Numbered from the stretch's first letter, positions 17,994-27,508 are shown. The stretch is 64,000 nucleotides of DNA from Gilliamella sp. wkB308 (GCF_001690185.1 NZ_LZGN01000003.1:1-64000); one strand, 5' to 3'. The notes: a model not told the origin generated them from the letters alone. Numbers and translations are program-made.

Positions 17994-19331
17994 ATGAAAT
18001 TAATTAAAACAGTACTATTAGCTGGGCTTTCAATATTAAGTTTATGCAGTCATGCACAAGTCAATAAGCAAATTGAAATTCGCTCAGAACTTGCATCGCC
18101 AATTGTTATGCAAAATTCCCAAGAGAAGAATTATTTAAAAATTTCGTTAACCGGCCATGAATTTGATTCAGCAAAACGGGTTCCCATTAATTTGGCAATT
18201 GTGATTGATCGCTCAGGCTCGATGCAAGGTGATCGTATTGTTAAAGCAAAAGAGGCGGCTATCTTTGCCATTAACATGCTTAATGAGAATGACACTTTAT
18301 CTGTTGTTGCTTATGATAATGATGCAAGGGTGATTATTCCTTCAACCAAAGTTAACAATAAACAAAAACTGATTAGTTTAATAAAAGAAAATATTGTTGC
18401 AGGTGGTGGCACAGCGTTGTTTGCCGGATTAAGTAAAGGTATCCATCAAGTTGAAAAACAGTTGTCTAAAGATAATGTGAATCGCATTATTTTATTATCG
18501 GACGGGCAGGCGAATATTGGTCCGACATCCGTTCAAGAACTTTCTGAACTTGCCATTATTGCCGCCAAAAAGAATATTTCTGTCAGTACCTTTGGTATCG
18601 GTGAGGATTATAATGAATTATTGATGTCATCGATTGCCAGTTATAGTGATGGTAATCATATATTTGTTAATGATTCTTTAGATCTTGAAAATGTATTTGT
18701 TCGTGAGTTCAAGGATGTAATGTCAACGGTTGCCCAACATGTTAAGATCAATATCTATTTAAAAGATGGGGTAAAACCAGTTCGTTTATTAGGTAGAGAC
18801 GGCATAATCAAAGGTAATCAAGTAACGGTAACAATGAATCAAATTTATTCTAATCAAGAAAAGTATATTTTGTTAGAGGTCGAGCAACCACAAGGTAAAG
18901 TCGGCGAAGAAAAAACAATAGCGGAAATTGATTTAGTGTATGATGATTTGTTAGATAAGAAAACTCAAAAAGAAAAACAATCAGTAAAACTTGCTTATAC
19001 CGATAATCTGGAAGCCGTAAAAAAAGCCTTGCGCCAAGATGTCGTTACTGAGATTGAAATACAAGAAGTGAATGAAAATAGCGTTAAAGCATTAGAACTC
19101 TATAATAAAGGCGATCGAAAAGCTGCGCAGAAAATTCTTGTGGATAACAGTAAAAGACTTGAAGCAGTTGCTGATATGTATCCAGAATATGCGGATAGAG
19201 TGAAAGATGATATGAAATGGAATAAAAAAATGGCAGCAGATGCAGTTAATGAAAGTGGAAATGGCAAAGTTTATAGTAAAGAAATGACAGAAAAGCAACA
19301 AAACACTAGAATGGGTGTGATTAAAAAATAA
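17994..19331 (+). CDS. secreted VWA-domain protein
   Basis: 445 residues with a signal peptide (cleavage near CSHA-QV, residue 21). The von Willebrand A domain starts at about 65 and has an intact MIDAS motif D72-x-S74-x-S76 (IDRSGSMQGDR), GGGTALFAGL and a LLSDGQAN strand, so it should bind a divalent cation and a partner in the periplasm or at the surface. The C-terminal 120 residues are charged and helical. A sensor kinase gene follows after 7 bp, suggesting the VWA protein may be a periplasmic partner of that sensor. Partner and ligand unknown. Confidence 0.8.
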   Translation: MKLIKTVLLAGLSILSLCSHAQVNKQIEIRSELASPIVMQNSQEKNYLKISLTGHEFDSAKRVPINLAIVIDRSGSMQGDRIVKAKEAAIFAINMLNENDTLSVVAYDNDARVIIPSTKVNNKQKLISLIKENIVAGGGTALFAGLSKGIHQVEKQLSKDNVNRIILLSDGQANIGPTSVQELSELAIIAAKKNISVSTFGIGEDYNELLMSSIASYSDGNHIFVNDSLDLENVFVREFKDVMSTVAQHVKINIYLKDGVKPVRLLGRDGIIKGNQVTVTMNQIYSNQEKYILLEVEQPQGKVGEEKTIAEIDLVYDDLLDKKTQKEKQSVKLAYTDNLEAVKKALRQDVVTEIEIQEVNENSVKALELYNKGDRKAAQKILVDNSKRLEAVADMYPEYADRVKDDMKWNKKMAADAVNESGNGKVYSKEMTEKQQNTRMGVIKK

Positions 19332-19338
19332 CGAAAGT

Positions 19339-20808
19339 ATGAAACAATTAGCAGCGATTCTCTCTTGTATAATATTTGTAATGGCACTTAGCTATCTTGG
19401 TTGGCGTAGCATTGAACATGAAGTTTTAATGCGCCAACATCAGCAAAGAATGTTAGCACAAAGCCGGTTGGAGAATATAAAATCATCGATTGAATCGCTG
19501 TTAAATCAGCGTTCCGTTTATTTGATTAGCTTAATTCAACTTTTGGAAAAGGGCGTCGGTACGTTTGATAATCTGTTACAATCGCAGTCAGATATTAAAA
19601 ATGCTTTCGAAATTCGCCATAATAACATTGTTTATATCAGTAATAGTAACGATCTGCAATGGGTTAAATTTGTTGAGTCGATTAAGTATGATAATGCAAT
19701 TTTAATCAATCCCAATTCCTCCAATGAATTATCTCAGCCAACCTCGGGCTGGTATCAGTCTTATGATCATCTGATTTTTTGGTCTAAAAAGGATAACATT
19801 ATCAAGGGATTTGAGCTATCAACGATAAAATTTGCGTTGGATATTATTCGGTTATTTGAAGATCAATTTATCAATGATAATTTCAGTCTTTATGATGGTT
19901 CAAAACAAATCTATGTTCATGGTCAATCGACAATCAATGACATTAATGTGATGCTTGACTATCCACTACAAAATTGGCAATTAACTTATTATTATTCATC
20001 ACCAAATTTTATTACCTTTTATTGGTTAGGTGGTGGAATATTATTTTTGTTTATTGTGTTAGTTATTGGTATCGTTTGTTATGTTTATCGAGAATATACA
20101 CGAGCGATTCGATTAGCTAAACAACAAGTTAGCTTTGTTGGGCAAGTTTCACATGAGTTTAAAACGCCATTAACTAATATCACACTTTATTCGGAAATGT
20201 TAAAAGAACAGTTAATCGATGAACCTTTTCCTGTACCTGAATATTTGGATGTGATTACCAGTGAAAGTCAGCGATTAACTCGCTTAGTGCAAAATGTACT
20301 TAATTTAAATAAGCCAGCTAAACAGAATTTTAAGGCCGTTAATTTAACGTTGCTCATTGAGCGAGTTTATCAAACTTTCAATCCCGTTCTTAAAACAAAA
20401 TCTTTACAACTAAATTTGATGTTAAATTCGAATAAAAATCACACTATCTTTACCGATGAAGATAGTGTGATGCAAATCATAAGTAATTTTTTAAGCAATG
20501 CTGAAAAATATGCTGTAGATGGCAAAAAAGTTGATTTATCACTGACGACTAATGATAAACAGACTATTATCACCGTGCGGGATTATGGTCGTGGTATCCC
20601 TAAGCATCTATTAAAGAAAATTTTTAAACCCTTTTATCGGATAAATTCATCCATTACCGAAGGCGTTTCGGGAACAGGAATTGGGCTTACAATTGCCAAC
20701 CAATTAGCGCAGCAATTGCAGGGTACTATCAAGGTAACCAATGAAAATCCGGGTACTGCGTTTTCATTAATTTTAACGGAGCATGTGCATGAAGATTTTA
20801 ATCGCTGA
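19339..20808 (+). CDS. membrane sensor histidine kinase
   Basis: 489 residues: first membrane segment about 4-22, periplasmic sensor about 25-225 of no recognised family, second membrane segment about 228-250, then HisKA with the phospho-acceptor His272 (SHEFKTPLTN) and an HATPase domain with NAEKYA, GRGIP and GTGIGLTIANQLA. It has no visible HAMP domain between membrane and HisKA. It overlaps the response regulator gene by 20 bp. The cluster resembles PhoR/CreC-type kinases in its catalytic half; the signal is unknown. Confidence 0.92.
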   Translation: MKQLAAILSCIIFVMALSYLGWRSIEHEVLMRQHQQRMLAQSRLENIKSSIESLLNQRSVYLISLIQLLEKGVGTFDNLLQSQSDIKNAFEIRHNNIVYISNSNDLQWVKFVESIKYDNAILINPNSSNELSQPTSGWYQSYDHLIFWSKKDNIIKGFELSTIKFALDIIRLFEDQFINDNFSLYDGSKQIYVHGQSTINDINVMLDYPLQNWQLTYYYSSPNFITFYWLGGGILFLFIVLVIGIVCYVYREYTRAIRLAKQQVSFVGQVSHEFKTPLTNITLYSEMLKEQLIDEPFPVPEYLDVITSESQRLTRLVQNVLNLNKPAKQNFKAVNLTLLIERVYQTFNPVLKTKSLQLNLMLNSNKNHTIFTDEDSVMQIISNFLSNAEKYAVDGKKVDLSLTTNDKQTIITVRDYGRGIPKHLLKKIFKPFYRINSSITEGVSGTGIGLTIANQLAQQLQGTIKVTNENPGTAFSLILTEHVHEDFNR

Positions 20809-21472
20809 GGATGATCATAACATTCGTAAAGGAATGTCGGATCTTTTACAACAAGAAGGTTATACCATCCTTCAAGCTGAAAATGGGAAAACCGCGCTTA
20901 AATTGTTTAAACATAATAAACCTGATTTTATTATTTTAGATATTATGATGCCCGAAATGGATGGGTATTGTGTTTGTCGTGAGATTCGAAAATTAGATGA
21001 TGATATACCGATTCTTTTTTTATCAGCTAAAGATGAAGAAATCGATCGCGTTATTGGTTTAGAGCTTGGCGCTGATGACTATATGAGTAAGCCTTTTGGC
21101 ATTCATGAACTTCGAGCAAGAATCAAAGCCATCGCTAAACGCTATTTAAAATCAAAACATGCTAACCATATAAACGATGAATTTTTTTATTTTGGTGATT
21201 TAACGATTTATCCAATCGAGTTATGTGCAAAACGTAATCAACAAGTAATTGAACTTTCACTTCGAGAAATCAAAATTATATCTTGCCTGTATCAACATCA
21301 AAATCAAGTTGTGACAAGGGATATGCTTTTTGATTATGTATGGGGATATGATTATTCACCAAATAGTCGAACACTTGATCAGCATATCTCTAAATTACGT
21401 AAACAAATTGAACTCGATCCGTTGAATCCTGTTTTAATTAAAACCATTCATGGTGTAGGTTATCGACATTAA
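20789..21472 (+). CDS. OmpR-family response regulator
   Basis: The receiver domain has the acidic pair in AEDDH, phospho-acceptor Asp51 (IILDIMMPEMDG) and the SAK lysine; a winged-helix output domain follows (LSLREIKII, VTRDMLFDYVWG, RTLDQHISKLRKQI, TIHGVGYRH). Start 20789 is preferred to the in-frame ATG at 20783 because ACGGAG at 20776-20781 gives seven-base spacing and MKILIAEDD is the family's usual N-terminus. It is the cognate partner of the kinase it overlaps. Confidence 0.93.
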   Translation: MKILIAEDDHNIRKGMSDLLQQEGYTILQAENGKTALKLFKHNKPDFIILDIMMPEMDGYCVCREIRKLDDDIPILFLSAKDEEIDRVIGLELGADDYMSKPFGIHELRARIKAIAKRYLKSKHANHINDEFFYFGDLTIYPIELCAKRNQQVIELSLREIKIISCLYQHQNQVVTRDMLFDYVWGYDYSPNSRTLDQHISKLRKQIELDPLNPVLIKTIHGVGYRH

Positions 21473-21601
21473 AATCGAGTGATTTATTAAATCGTTTTGC
21501 CTGAATTGAAATTTAAAAGCGGTGTAATTGTTGTTTAATCAAAGCTTGAAAAGAGGTATTATTAACGCTAAATGTATTTATTGTGATAACTAAACGTATT
21601 T

Positions 21602-22207
21602 ATGCAAATTAGCCCATTATTAGAATCACTCATGGAAGCATTACGTTGCTTACCTGGCGTTGGTCCCAAATCTGCACAACGGATGGCTTTCCATTTATTA
21701 CAGCGTAATCGACAAGGCGGTATTAAATTGGCTCATGTACTTCATGAAGCGATGATTAATATTGGTCATTGCCAGGAGTGCCGAACTTTTACTGAACAAT
21801 CCATTTGTACCATTTGTGCCAATGCTCGTCGCCAAAGTAGCGGGCAACTCTGTGTTGTTGAAACCCCAGCAGATATTGTTGCTATTGAACAAACCGGTCA
21901 ATACAGTGGTCGTTATTTTGTATTGTTAGGTCATCTTTCTCCTTTAGATGGTATTGGTCCAACTGATATTGGTCTTGATCTACTCAAACATAAACTCTCT
22001 TCAGAAACGATCAGTGAGGTTATTTTAGCAACGAACCCAACAGTCGAAGGGGATGCAACCGCCAATTATATTGCTCAAATGTGTGCAGAGTTTAATGTAA
22101 CGGCAACCCGTATCGCTCATGGCGTGCCGGTTGGTGGGGAACTTGAAATGGTAGACGGTACAACGTTATCGCACTCGTTTGTTGGTCGTCAAAAAATTGA
22201 ATGGTAA
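21602..22207 (+). CDS. recR: recombination protein RecR
   Basis: 201 residues, as in Escherichia coli. The helix-hairpin-helix ([20 protein letters not shown]), the C4 zinc finger (CQEC about residue 57, CTIC about 69), a Toprim domain ([19 protein letters not shown]) and the terminal Walker-B-like part are visible. RecR acts with RecF and RecO to load RecA on SSB-coated gaps. The usual upstream dnaX-ybaB genes are not adjacent here. Confidence 0.96.
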   Translation: MQISPLLESLMEALRCLPGVGPKSAQRMAFHLLQRNRQGGIKLAHVLHEAMINIGHCQECRTFTEQSICTICANARRQSSGQLCVVETPADIVAIEQTGQYSGRYFVLLGHLSPLDGIGPTDIGLDLLKHKLSSETISEVILATNPTVEGDATANYIAQMCAEFNVTATRIAHGVPVGGELEMVDGTTLSHSFVGRQKIEW

Positions 22208-22330
22208 ATCGGTTGTAGACTAAGCATCAGTGTTTTCTAATTAGTTACCAAATCATTGGTTAAATTAGCCAAAATCGAGTGATGTAAAAGGGTGTAGGAA
22301 TAGTTTTTTGAAGATAGAAAGAGGAATAAA

Positions 22331-23149
22331 ATGAAGTATAAAGCCGTTGCCTTTGATATGGATGGTACTTTACTTGCCAGTAATCGTCTAATTTTACCTG
22401 AAACAGTTGCGATGATTGAAAAAATCAGTGCCCAAGGTGTTAAAGTTATTTTAGTTTCTGGTCGTCACCATTCTGTTATTTATCCGTATTATTATCAACT
22501 TAAATTATCAACGCCTGCAATTTGTTGTAATGGATCTTACCTGTATGATTTTGAAAAACAGCAATCATTTGCCGGTAAACCCATGACAAAAGAACAAGCA
22601 AAAACGTTACTTAATTTAGTCAATCAATATGGTATTCATACGCTTATTTACACTGACCAAATGATGACTTATGAAGTGCTTGATGATCATTTAGAAGGTT
22701 TTTTTAAATGGGTAAATTCATTGCCTTCTTTTTTACAACCTGAGATTAAAAAAGTAGATAGCTTCGACCGGGTAATTGACGAAGCAGGAGCGGTTTACAA
22801 ATTTGCCACAAGTAGTCATGATCTACCAGCATTACGACAATTTTCGGATGCTGTTGAAGCACTTAATCAATTTTCATGCGAATGGTCTTGGTCGAATCGC
22901 GCTGATGTCGCCGTGAAGGGCAATACCAAAGGAAATGGTTTAATGCATTGGGCTAAACACGAAAATATCGATCTTAGTGAAATAGTCGCATTTGGTGATA
23001 GCTATAATGATATTTCAATGTTGACGTTGGCGGGTCTGGGTATTGCGATGGGCAACGCAGATGATGAAGTGAAAGCTAAAGCCGACCATGTTATTGGTGA
23101 CAATAATAGTACCAGTATTGCGAGTGAACTTGAAAAACTGTTTTTATAG
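22331..23149 (+). CDS. ybhA: HAD-IIB phosphatase YbhA (pyridoxal phosphate phosphatase)
   Basis: 272 residues, the same length as Escherichia coli YbhA and very similar in TPAICCNGSYLYD, the CEWSWSNRADVA segment and GDSYNDISMLTLAG. The nucleophile motif is DMDGTLL (Asp9/Asp11) with a C2 cap. YbhA dephosphorylates pyridoxal phosphate and, less well, other sugar and nucleotide phosphates. It is preceded by AGAGGAATAAA and followed 10-13 bp later by truC, likely one transcript. Confidence 0.88.
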   Translation: MKYKAVAFDMDGTLLASNRLILPETVAMIEKISAQGVKVILVSGRHHSVIYPYYYQLKLSTPAICCNGSYLYDFEKQQSFAGKPMTKEQAKTLLNLVNQYGIHTLIYTDQMMTYEVLDDHLEGFFKWVNSLPSFLQPEIKKVDSFDRVIDEAGAVYKFATSSHDLPALRQFSDAVEALNQFSCEWSWSNRADVAVKGNTKGNGLMHWAKHENIDLSEIVAFGDSYNDISMLTLAGLGIAMGNADDEVKAKADHVIGDNNSTSIASELEKLFL

Positions 23150-23162
23150 TATTTGCTAAATG

Positions 23163-23876
23163 ATGTTCGAAATTCTTTATCAAGATGATGCTTTAATTGC
23201 GATTAACAAGCCATCCGGTTGGCTTGTGCATCGCAGTTGGTTAGATAAACATGAAACAACGGTTGTCATGCAAACTTTGCGAGATCAGATTGGACAACAT
23301 GTGTTTCCTATTCATCGCTTAGATCGTCCTACATCAGGGGTATTATTGTTTGCTTTATCTAGTGAAACCGCTCGCTTAATGTCACAACAGTTTGCAACTA
23401 AACAAATTGAAAAAACGTATCATGCAATTGTTCGGGGTTATGTTGAAGGTGAGGCGATAATTGATTATCCATTAGTTGAGGAGCTGGATAAAATTGCCGA
23501 TAAGTTCTCAACACCGAATAAACCCGCACAAGATGCAATTACTTTTTATCGGGGGATCAGTAGGATCGAAGTGCCGATTAAAGTTGGTAAATTTGATACA
23601 GCAAGATTTAGTTTTGTGGAATTAAACCCCCAAACCGGTCGAAAACATCAATTACGCCGCCACATGAAACATATATTTCATCCTATTTTAGGTGATAGTA
23701 AACATGGTGATCTTCATCAAAATCGAGCTTTTACTACTTACTTTGGTATTAAAAGGCTAATGTTACATGCAAGTTCTCTTAATATTATTCACCCTCTAAC
23801 GCTGTGTCCAATCACGATTAAAGCTGATTTAGATGATAACTGGCAATCTATTTTGAAAAATTTTGAATTGATTTAA
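23163..23876 (+). CDS. truC: tRNA pseudouridine(65) synthase TruC
   Basis: An RluA-family enzyme that forms pseudouridine 65 in tRNA-Ile1 and tRNA-Asp. It has NKPSGWLVHRSWLD, the catalytic HRLDRPTSGVLLF (Asp near residue 54), YPLVEELDKIADKFS and QTGRKHQLRRH. It is about 20 residues shorter at the C-terminus than the E. coli protein (260 aa). Two adjacent ATGs (23160 and 23163) compete; MFEILYQDD aligns with the family. Confidence 0.93.
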   Translation: MFEILYQDDALIAINKPSGWLVHRSWLDKHETTVVMQTLRDQIGQHVFPIHRLDRPTSGVLLFALSSETARLMSQQFATKQIEKTYHAIVRGYVEGEAIIDYPLVEELDKIADKFSTPNKPAQDAITFYRGISRIEVPIKVGKFDTARFSFVELNPQTGRKHQLRRHMKHIFHPILGDSKHGDLHQNRAFTTYFGIKRLMLHASSLNIIHPLTLCPITIKADLDDNWQSILKNFELI

Positions 23877-24197
23877 TCAATTTATTTCATATTTTTATTA
23901 AATAATTTGGTGTTATTTCAGTGCAAGTTGCTCCAATTTCTATCAATAATACAAATGAATAGCACCATTAAGTCCAATTAAAAACTGAGAAAATCAAGTA
24001 TTAAAATGGAATTTTAGTATAACGATGTTATTCCTAATTACTTATGAATAATTAATAAAATTTGACTTATTTCTTTTCAATTAAAGTATAACATAGTATG
24101 ATTTTATATCTTTTCAAAGTTGAAAATGCATTTATGCTACCTTGAAAAGGAATTCGGATAGATTTAGGTCGTTAATATTTTGTTAATGGGAAAAAAA
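23877..24197. other. gene-free AT-rich interval
   Basis: About 320 bp. No open frame, tRNA or strong hairpin was seen. It should contain the promoter for the lipoprotein gene at 24198, but no convincing -35/-10 pair stands out among the AT-rich matches. Confidence 0.5.
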
Positions 24198-24608
24198 ATG
24201 AAATTAGTTGTAAAATTTTTGGGTATTTTTATGTTATCGCTTATGGTTTTTGCCTGCACCAATAATGATTCTCCAGAAGCCGTTGGAGAAAAATTTACAA
24301 AAGCTGGTTATAGCGTTGATATGGATACCTTTATGGATTTATTGTATATTTCTGATGATATGCAAGAAGATGGTGTTGATATAAAAATACTATTAAAAAG
24401 TAAATTTAAGAGTGTTTTAGATGAATCTGCAAAAATGGCAAAAAACCATGGCGGAATTGATAAAATCGTTAGTTCACCTGCTGAATATAATTCCGATAAA
24501 ACAATAGCTCATGTTGAAGTTACTGTTTCATTTAAAGATGGTGCTCAAAAGAAATCTAGTTTAGATTTGATAAAGATTGATGGTAAATGGCTTATCAATA
24601 TGAAATAA
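24198..24608 (+). CDS. DUF4878-type lipoprotein
   Basis: From ATG 24198 the protein has 136 residues with a signal segment and lipobox MVFAC (Cys20). Codons TTG 24180 and ATG 24186 are alternative upstream starts. The mature part resembles DUF4878 (NTF2-like fold): SPEAVGEKFTKAGYSVDM, then a strand-rich end with AHVEVTVSFKDG and LIKIDGKWLINMK. The function of this family is unknown. It is followed by a strong terminator. Confidence 0.75.
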   Translation: MKLVVKFLGIFMLSLMVFACTNNDSPEAVGEKFTKAGYSVDMDTFMDLLYISDDMQEDGVDIKILLKSKFKSVLDESAKMAKNHGGIDKIVSSPAEYNSDKTIAHVEVTVSFKDGAQKKSSLDLIKIDGKWLINMK

Positions 24609-24639
24609 ATCATAAGATTAGTGTTTAATAACGAAAATA

Positions 24640-24669
24640 AAAAAGGGTAAATCAATGATTACCCTTTTT
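24640..24669 (+). terminator. rho-independent terminator
   Basis: A perfect 11-bp stem (AAAAAGGGTAA / TTACCCTTTTT) with loop ATCAATGA and a T-run, 31 bp past the lipoprotein stop. The A-run on the left could also let it work on the opposite strand. Confidence 0.88.
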
Positions 24670-24699
24670 CTATTATGATTAACTAATTTTTAAATTGTC

Positions 24700-25308
24700 A
24701 TGAAATTTTGCCATTTTGTCTTTATTGTTATACTGTTTTGTTCTAATTTAGTAATAAAAACGGTATCAGCTGATTCTTTAGATGATAAATCTAACTTTAT
24801 TTCACTTATAAAAGTAGGGGATTGGATTTTTCGCAAAGGTGTTCAAATTGATAGTGTGGTGATTAATCAATTAGGCGGCGGTGATTTTTCTCATATTGGT
24901 TTTATTATTGCAACTGAGCCAGAAGTTAGAGTAATTCATGCAACAACGGGCGATAATGAAAATCTACCAAATCAAGTTATTATTTCAACAATTGACGAAT
25001 TTACTACGCCTTCACTTGCGCAGAAGTATGCGATAGCAAGACCCCATTTTTTATCTGATCATCAACAACAATTGATAGTTGCAGAACTACTAACTAAACA
25101 AGGTGCTCCGTTTGTACTAGCTAGTCGTGATGAAGATCATTTATATTGCACTACATTGCTTTATGACGCCATTGTCAAAATTTATCCGGAGTTTAATTTA
25201 GAATGGAAGTATGCTAACTTTCCTTTATTCAATGGCATTTATTTATTTCCTAGTGCCTTCGCAGATTATGAGGGTATCACATGGATCTATCGCTATTCTG
25301 AAAATTAA
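24700..25308 (+). CDS. YiiX/YebB-like NlpC/P60-superfamily cysteine hydrolase
   Basis: 202 residues with a signal peptide (cleavage near VSADS). The permuted papain-like (C92/YaeF-YiiX) signature is visible: GDWIFRKG, the catalytic His in GGGDFSHIGFI (about residue 70) and the Cys in HLYCTTLLYDA (about residue 150). Members are thought to cleave amide or ester bonds in envelope peptides or lipids; substrate unknown. It begins right behind the terminator of the previous gene, so it needs its own promoter. Confidence 0.82.
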   Translation: MKFCHFVFIVILFCSNLVIKTVSADSLDDKSNFISLIKVGDWIFRKGVQIDSVVINQLGGGDFSHIGFIIATEPEVRVIHATTGDNENLPNQVIISTIDEFTTPSLAQKYAIARPHFLSDHQQQLIVAELLTKQGAPFVLASRDEDHLYCTTLLYDAIVKIYPEFNLEWKYANFPLFNGIYLFPSAFADYEGITWIYRYSEN

Positions 25309-25647
25309 TTAGATAGACAATGCTTGTAAAAACAGTTCTGATAAATTACGGTTATTAGCTTCATTAATTGAAGTATTGTCATCAATCGTTATCAACCGCC
25401 TTTTTAGTTAATCCGTAAGCAAGTGAATACCATTTTTAAAACGTAATAGACTAAGTGATTTTTGCTGATCACTAAATTTTATTTTTTTATATTTATGTCT
25501 ATTATGTGTTGAAATTTGGATGAATAATTATCGAAAAGGGTAGTGAGATTAAATAACTTTCATGACTGCTGTAATTATAAACTATTTATTCTTGACGTAT
25601 AAACATGCCAATGCTAATATTTGCCACCTATTCAGTTAGACCTCAAC
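25309..25647. other. gene-free interval before tRNA-Cys
   Basis: 339 bp, AT-rich, with no open frame of note. It should hold the tRNA-Cys promoter. Nothing else was recognised. Confidence 0.5.
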
Positions 25648-25721
25648 GGCGCGTTGGCAGAGTGGCCATGCTGCGGATTGCAAATCCGTCTACCTCAGTT
25701 CGATTCTGGGACGCGCCTCCA
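25648..25721 (+). tRNA. tRNA-Cys (anticodon GCA)
   Basis: 74 nt including an encoded CCA. The acceptor stem GGCGCGT pairs with ACGCGCC, the anticodon arm reads GGATTGCAAATCC with GCA, and the T arm contains GTTCGATTC. In Escherichia coli the single cysT lies between glyW and leuZ; here those two are adjacent at 62080-62259 and this gene is isolated. Confidence 0.97.
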
Positions 25722-25877
25722 TTTCTTGTCAATAAGATACTGTCATATTAAAACAATTAACGCTTCTAAACTGCACAAACAGGTATAGTGAATTAGTTTG
25801 TATCGGCGGAAAGTTTGAAAACATCTGATTAATTTGTTATTTTGTTCTTCATTTATTTAATGTACAGGGAATAACAT

Positions 25878-26534
25878 ATGAAAAAGGTAATTATTGGATT
25901 AATATCTGTCGCATTGCTGTCGGGTTGTAAAGTGGAATTAGTTCCTACAGTAAATCTGAGTGATGTCAATAGTGTAACTGCTAAAACTGTTCAATCGAAA
26001 CTCATTGTTGAGGTTATGTCATGCACTGATTTTGAGGACTCAAGAAAGGAATCTTCAGATGTGAGGGACGTAAAAAAAGCGATTTCAGAAGTTTTCACAG
26101 ATGCTAAATATATAGATTGCTATCGTGAGAAAATGGACTCAAAGGCATTGTTCGAAGTTCCAATTATAGTTGGTGGTAAAACGGCAGTTGGCGATATCCA
26201 AATCACTAATGCTGGATTTGGTGGGGGTATGATTGTTAGGATGTCTGAAAGAGTAAAAAATAAGATTAATCGTGCTACCAAATCAACCATGTCTAAGCCT
26301 GAGCCTTCTATAACAATAAATCTGAATAATGATTTAAATTCGGAACTCGATATCGTTGCTCATGCAGTATATTTAGATAATTATGCACTGCCGTTATCGC
26401 CCTACACACTTTTAGCTGGTGAAAAACACACGTTTAAGTTATCTGATGTTTCGGTCTCCTCCGCATTTCAACACGGAGTAGCGCTGATTTATGAGGATTT
26501 AAATAATAGAATGAAGATGGAAGTCAAAAAATAA
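25878..26534 (+). CDS. uncharacterised lipoprotein
   Basis: 218 residues with a short lipoprotein signal (LLSGC, Cys17; Lys at +2). The mature part starts VELVPTVNLSDVNSVTAKT and has a Cys pair (CTDF, DCYRE), a glycine-rich turn FGGGMIVRM and a strand-rich C-terminal half with LAGEKHTFKL. It resembles small lipoproteins often seen near prophage or toxin genes, but no family was firmly recognised. It stands alone between tRNA-Cys and a decayed gene. Confidence 0.7.
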   Translation: MKKVIIGLISVALLSGCKVELVPTVNLSDVNSVTAKTVQSKLIVEVMSCTDFEDSRKESSDVRDVKKAISEVFTDAKYIDCYREKMDSKALFEVPIIVGGKTAVGDIQITNAGFGGGMIVRMSERVKNKINRATKSTMSKPEPSITINLNNDLNSELDIVAHAVYLDNYALPLSPYTLLAGEKHTFKLSDVSVSSAFQHGVALIYEDLNNRMKMEVKK

Positions 26535-26558
26535 CGTAGTTTATCCCTAATTATAATT

Positions 26559-26587
26559 TATTCAGCGACAAACCGTGTCGCTGAATA
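26559..26587 (+). terminator. perfect 12-bp hairpin behind the lipoprotein gene
   Basis: TATTCAGCGACA and TGTCGCTGAATA pair perfectly around loop AACCG, 24 bp past the stop at 26534. No T-run follows, so it may be an RNA-stabilising stem or an imperfect terminator. Confidence 0.5.
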
Positions 26588-26687
26588 GGTGGTTCCTCGT
26601 TATCAGTTAACTTTATAAAGGCGTTGATTTGATGATCAAAATAATTAATGTGTTTTTTTGCTGTTAGTTCATTAATAGCCGCCTAAA

Positions 26688-27075
26688 CTAAAAAAAGCTT
26701 TTATCCCTATAAAACGAATTTGACGTTTTAACTGTGTTATCTCTTCTATCGATAAGAAAATTTGGCAATGTAATATTAATTTGTTTTTGTTTTCCAACAA
26801 TTGCTGGCAAATTAATGCCAATAATCATCCAAGTGCCGTAATACTCATATTCAGCTTTTTTTATATGAAGTATAGTCATTATGAAGGTCCTTAACATCAT
26901 ATTCACCTGATTCAATCCTGTCTGGAATAGTTAACAAAATGGCTTTAATTGTCATTGCAGGTATGTCGCTTTCTTTGTCGACAGTCTGCAAAAAAATTCC
27001 GTTTTTTAGTTTTTTTTGGAATTCTTTCATAAAATTAACCTCTGCTATCAAGGATAGTTGAAAAAATGTTTTCAT
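26688..27075 (-). pseudogene. HicB-like antitoxin remnant (frameshifted)
   Basis: Two overlapping minus-strand frames (27075 down to 26851 and 26915 down to 26688) read as one protein if a base is removed from the A7 run where YTSYKK should continue into AEYEYYGTW. The C-terminal part, GINLPAIVGKQKQINITLPNFLIDR, has the pattern of the HicB C-terminal ribbon-helix-helix (…GK…INVTLP…LI..ID). The N-terminal part does not show the usual YG-PDLPG motif. No hicA toxin was found beside it. A possible inner start is ATG 27030. Confidence 0.4.
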
Positions 27076-27187
27076 ATCATTTATAAAGTTATTTTAGACT
27101 AAAGGAATAGTTAGATAAGTTTGAAAAGGATTGTTATTTTGAGATAAATGTTATATTGTAAAGATTATTTAAAATATGGAGATAACT

Positions 27188-27385
27188 ATGATACCAAATT
27201 TAAGCACTTATGGAGTATTTGTTTTAAGCCTAATATTTTATTGGTGGATTTATGCAATTATTTTTTTGACTGGTTTTTATATTTTTTGTTTCTCTAGAGG
27301 TAAATTCATGCGTAGGTTAGGTGCTTTATTAATGCTGTTGCCAGTATGTTGTTATTTGTTCTTCATATTTACTATTAAATTTTAA
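27188..27385 (+). CDS. small hydrophobic membrane protein
   Basis: 65 residues from ATG 27188, chosen because GGAG at 27179-27182 sits six bases upstream; the in-frame ATG at 27176 overlaps that ribosome site. Two membrane segments (about 7-32 and 42-63) are separated by a short basic loop (RGKFMRR). No family was recognised. It is likely inner-membrane. Confidence 0.55.
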   Translation: MIPNLSTYGVFVLSLIFYWWIYAIIFLTGFYIFCFSRGKFMRRLGALLMLLPVCCYLFFIFTIKF

Positions 27386-27508
27386 TCGTTCAAATGAAAA
27401 TAACTTAAACTATATTCTCTTTTATTTTTTTATTTAAACTGATTGCTATATTGCTCAAAAAAGAGTACATATAATAGTCAAATATAGGTATTTTTGATTT
27501 GACTAACT

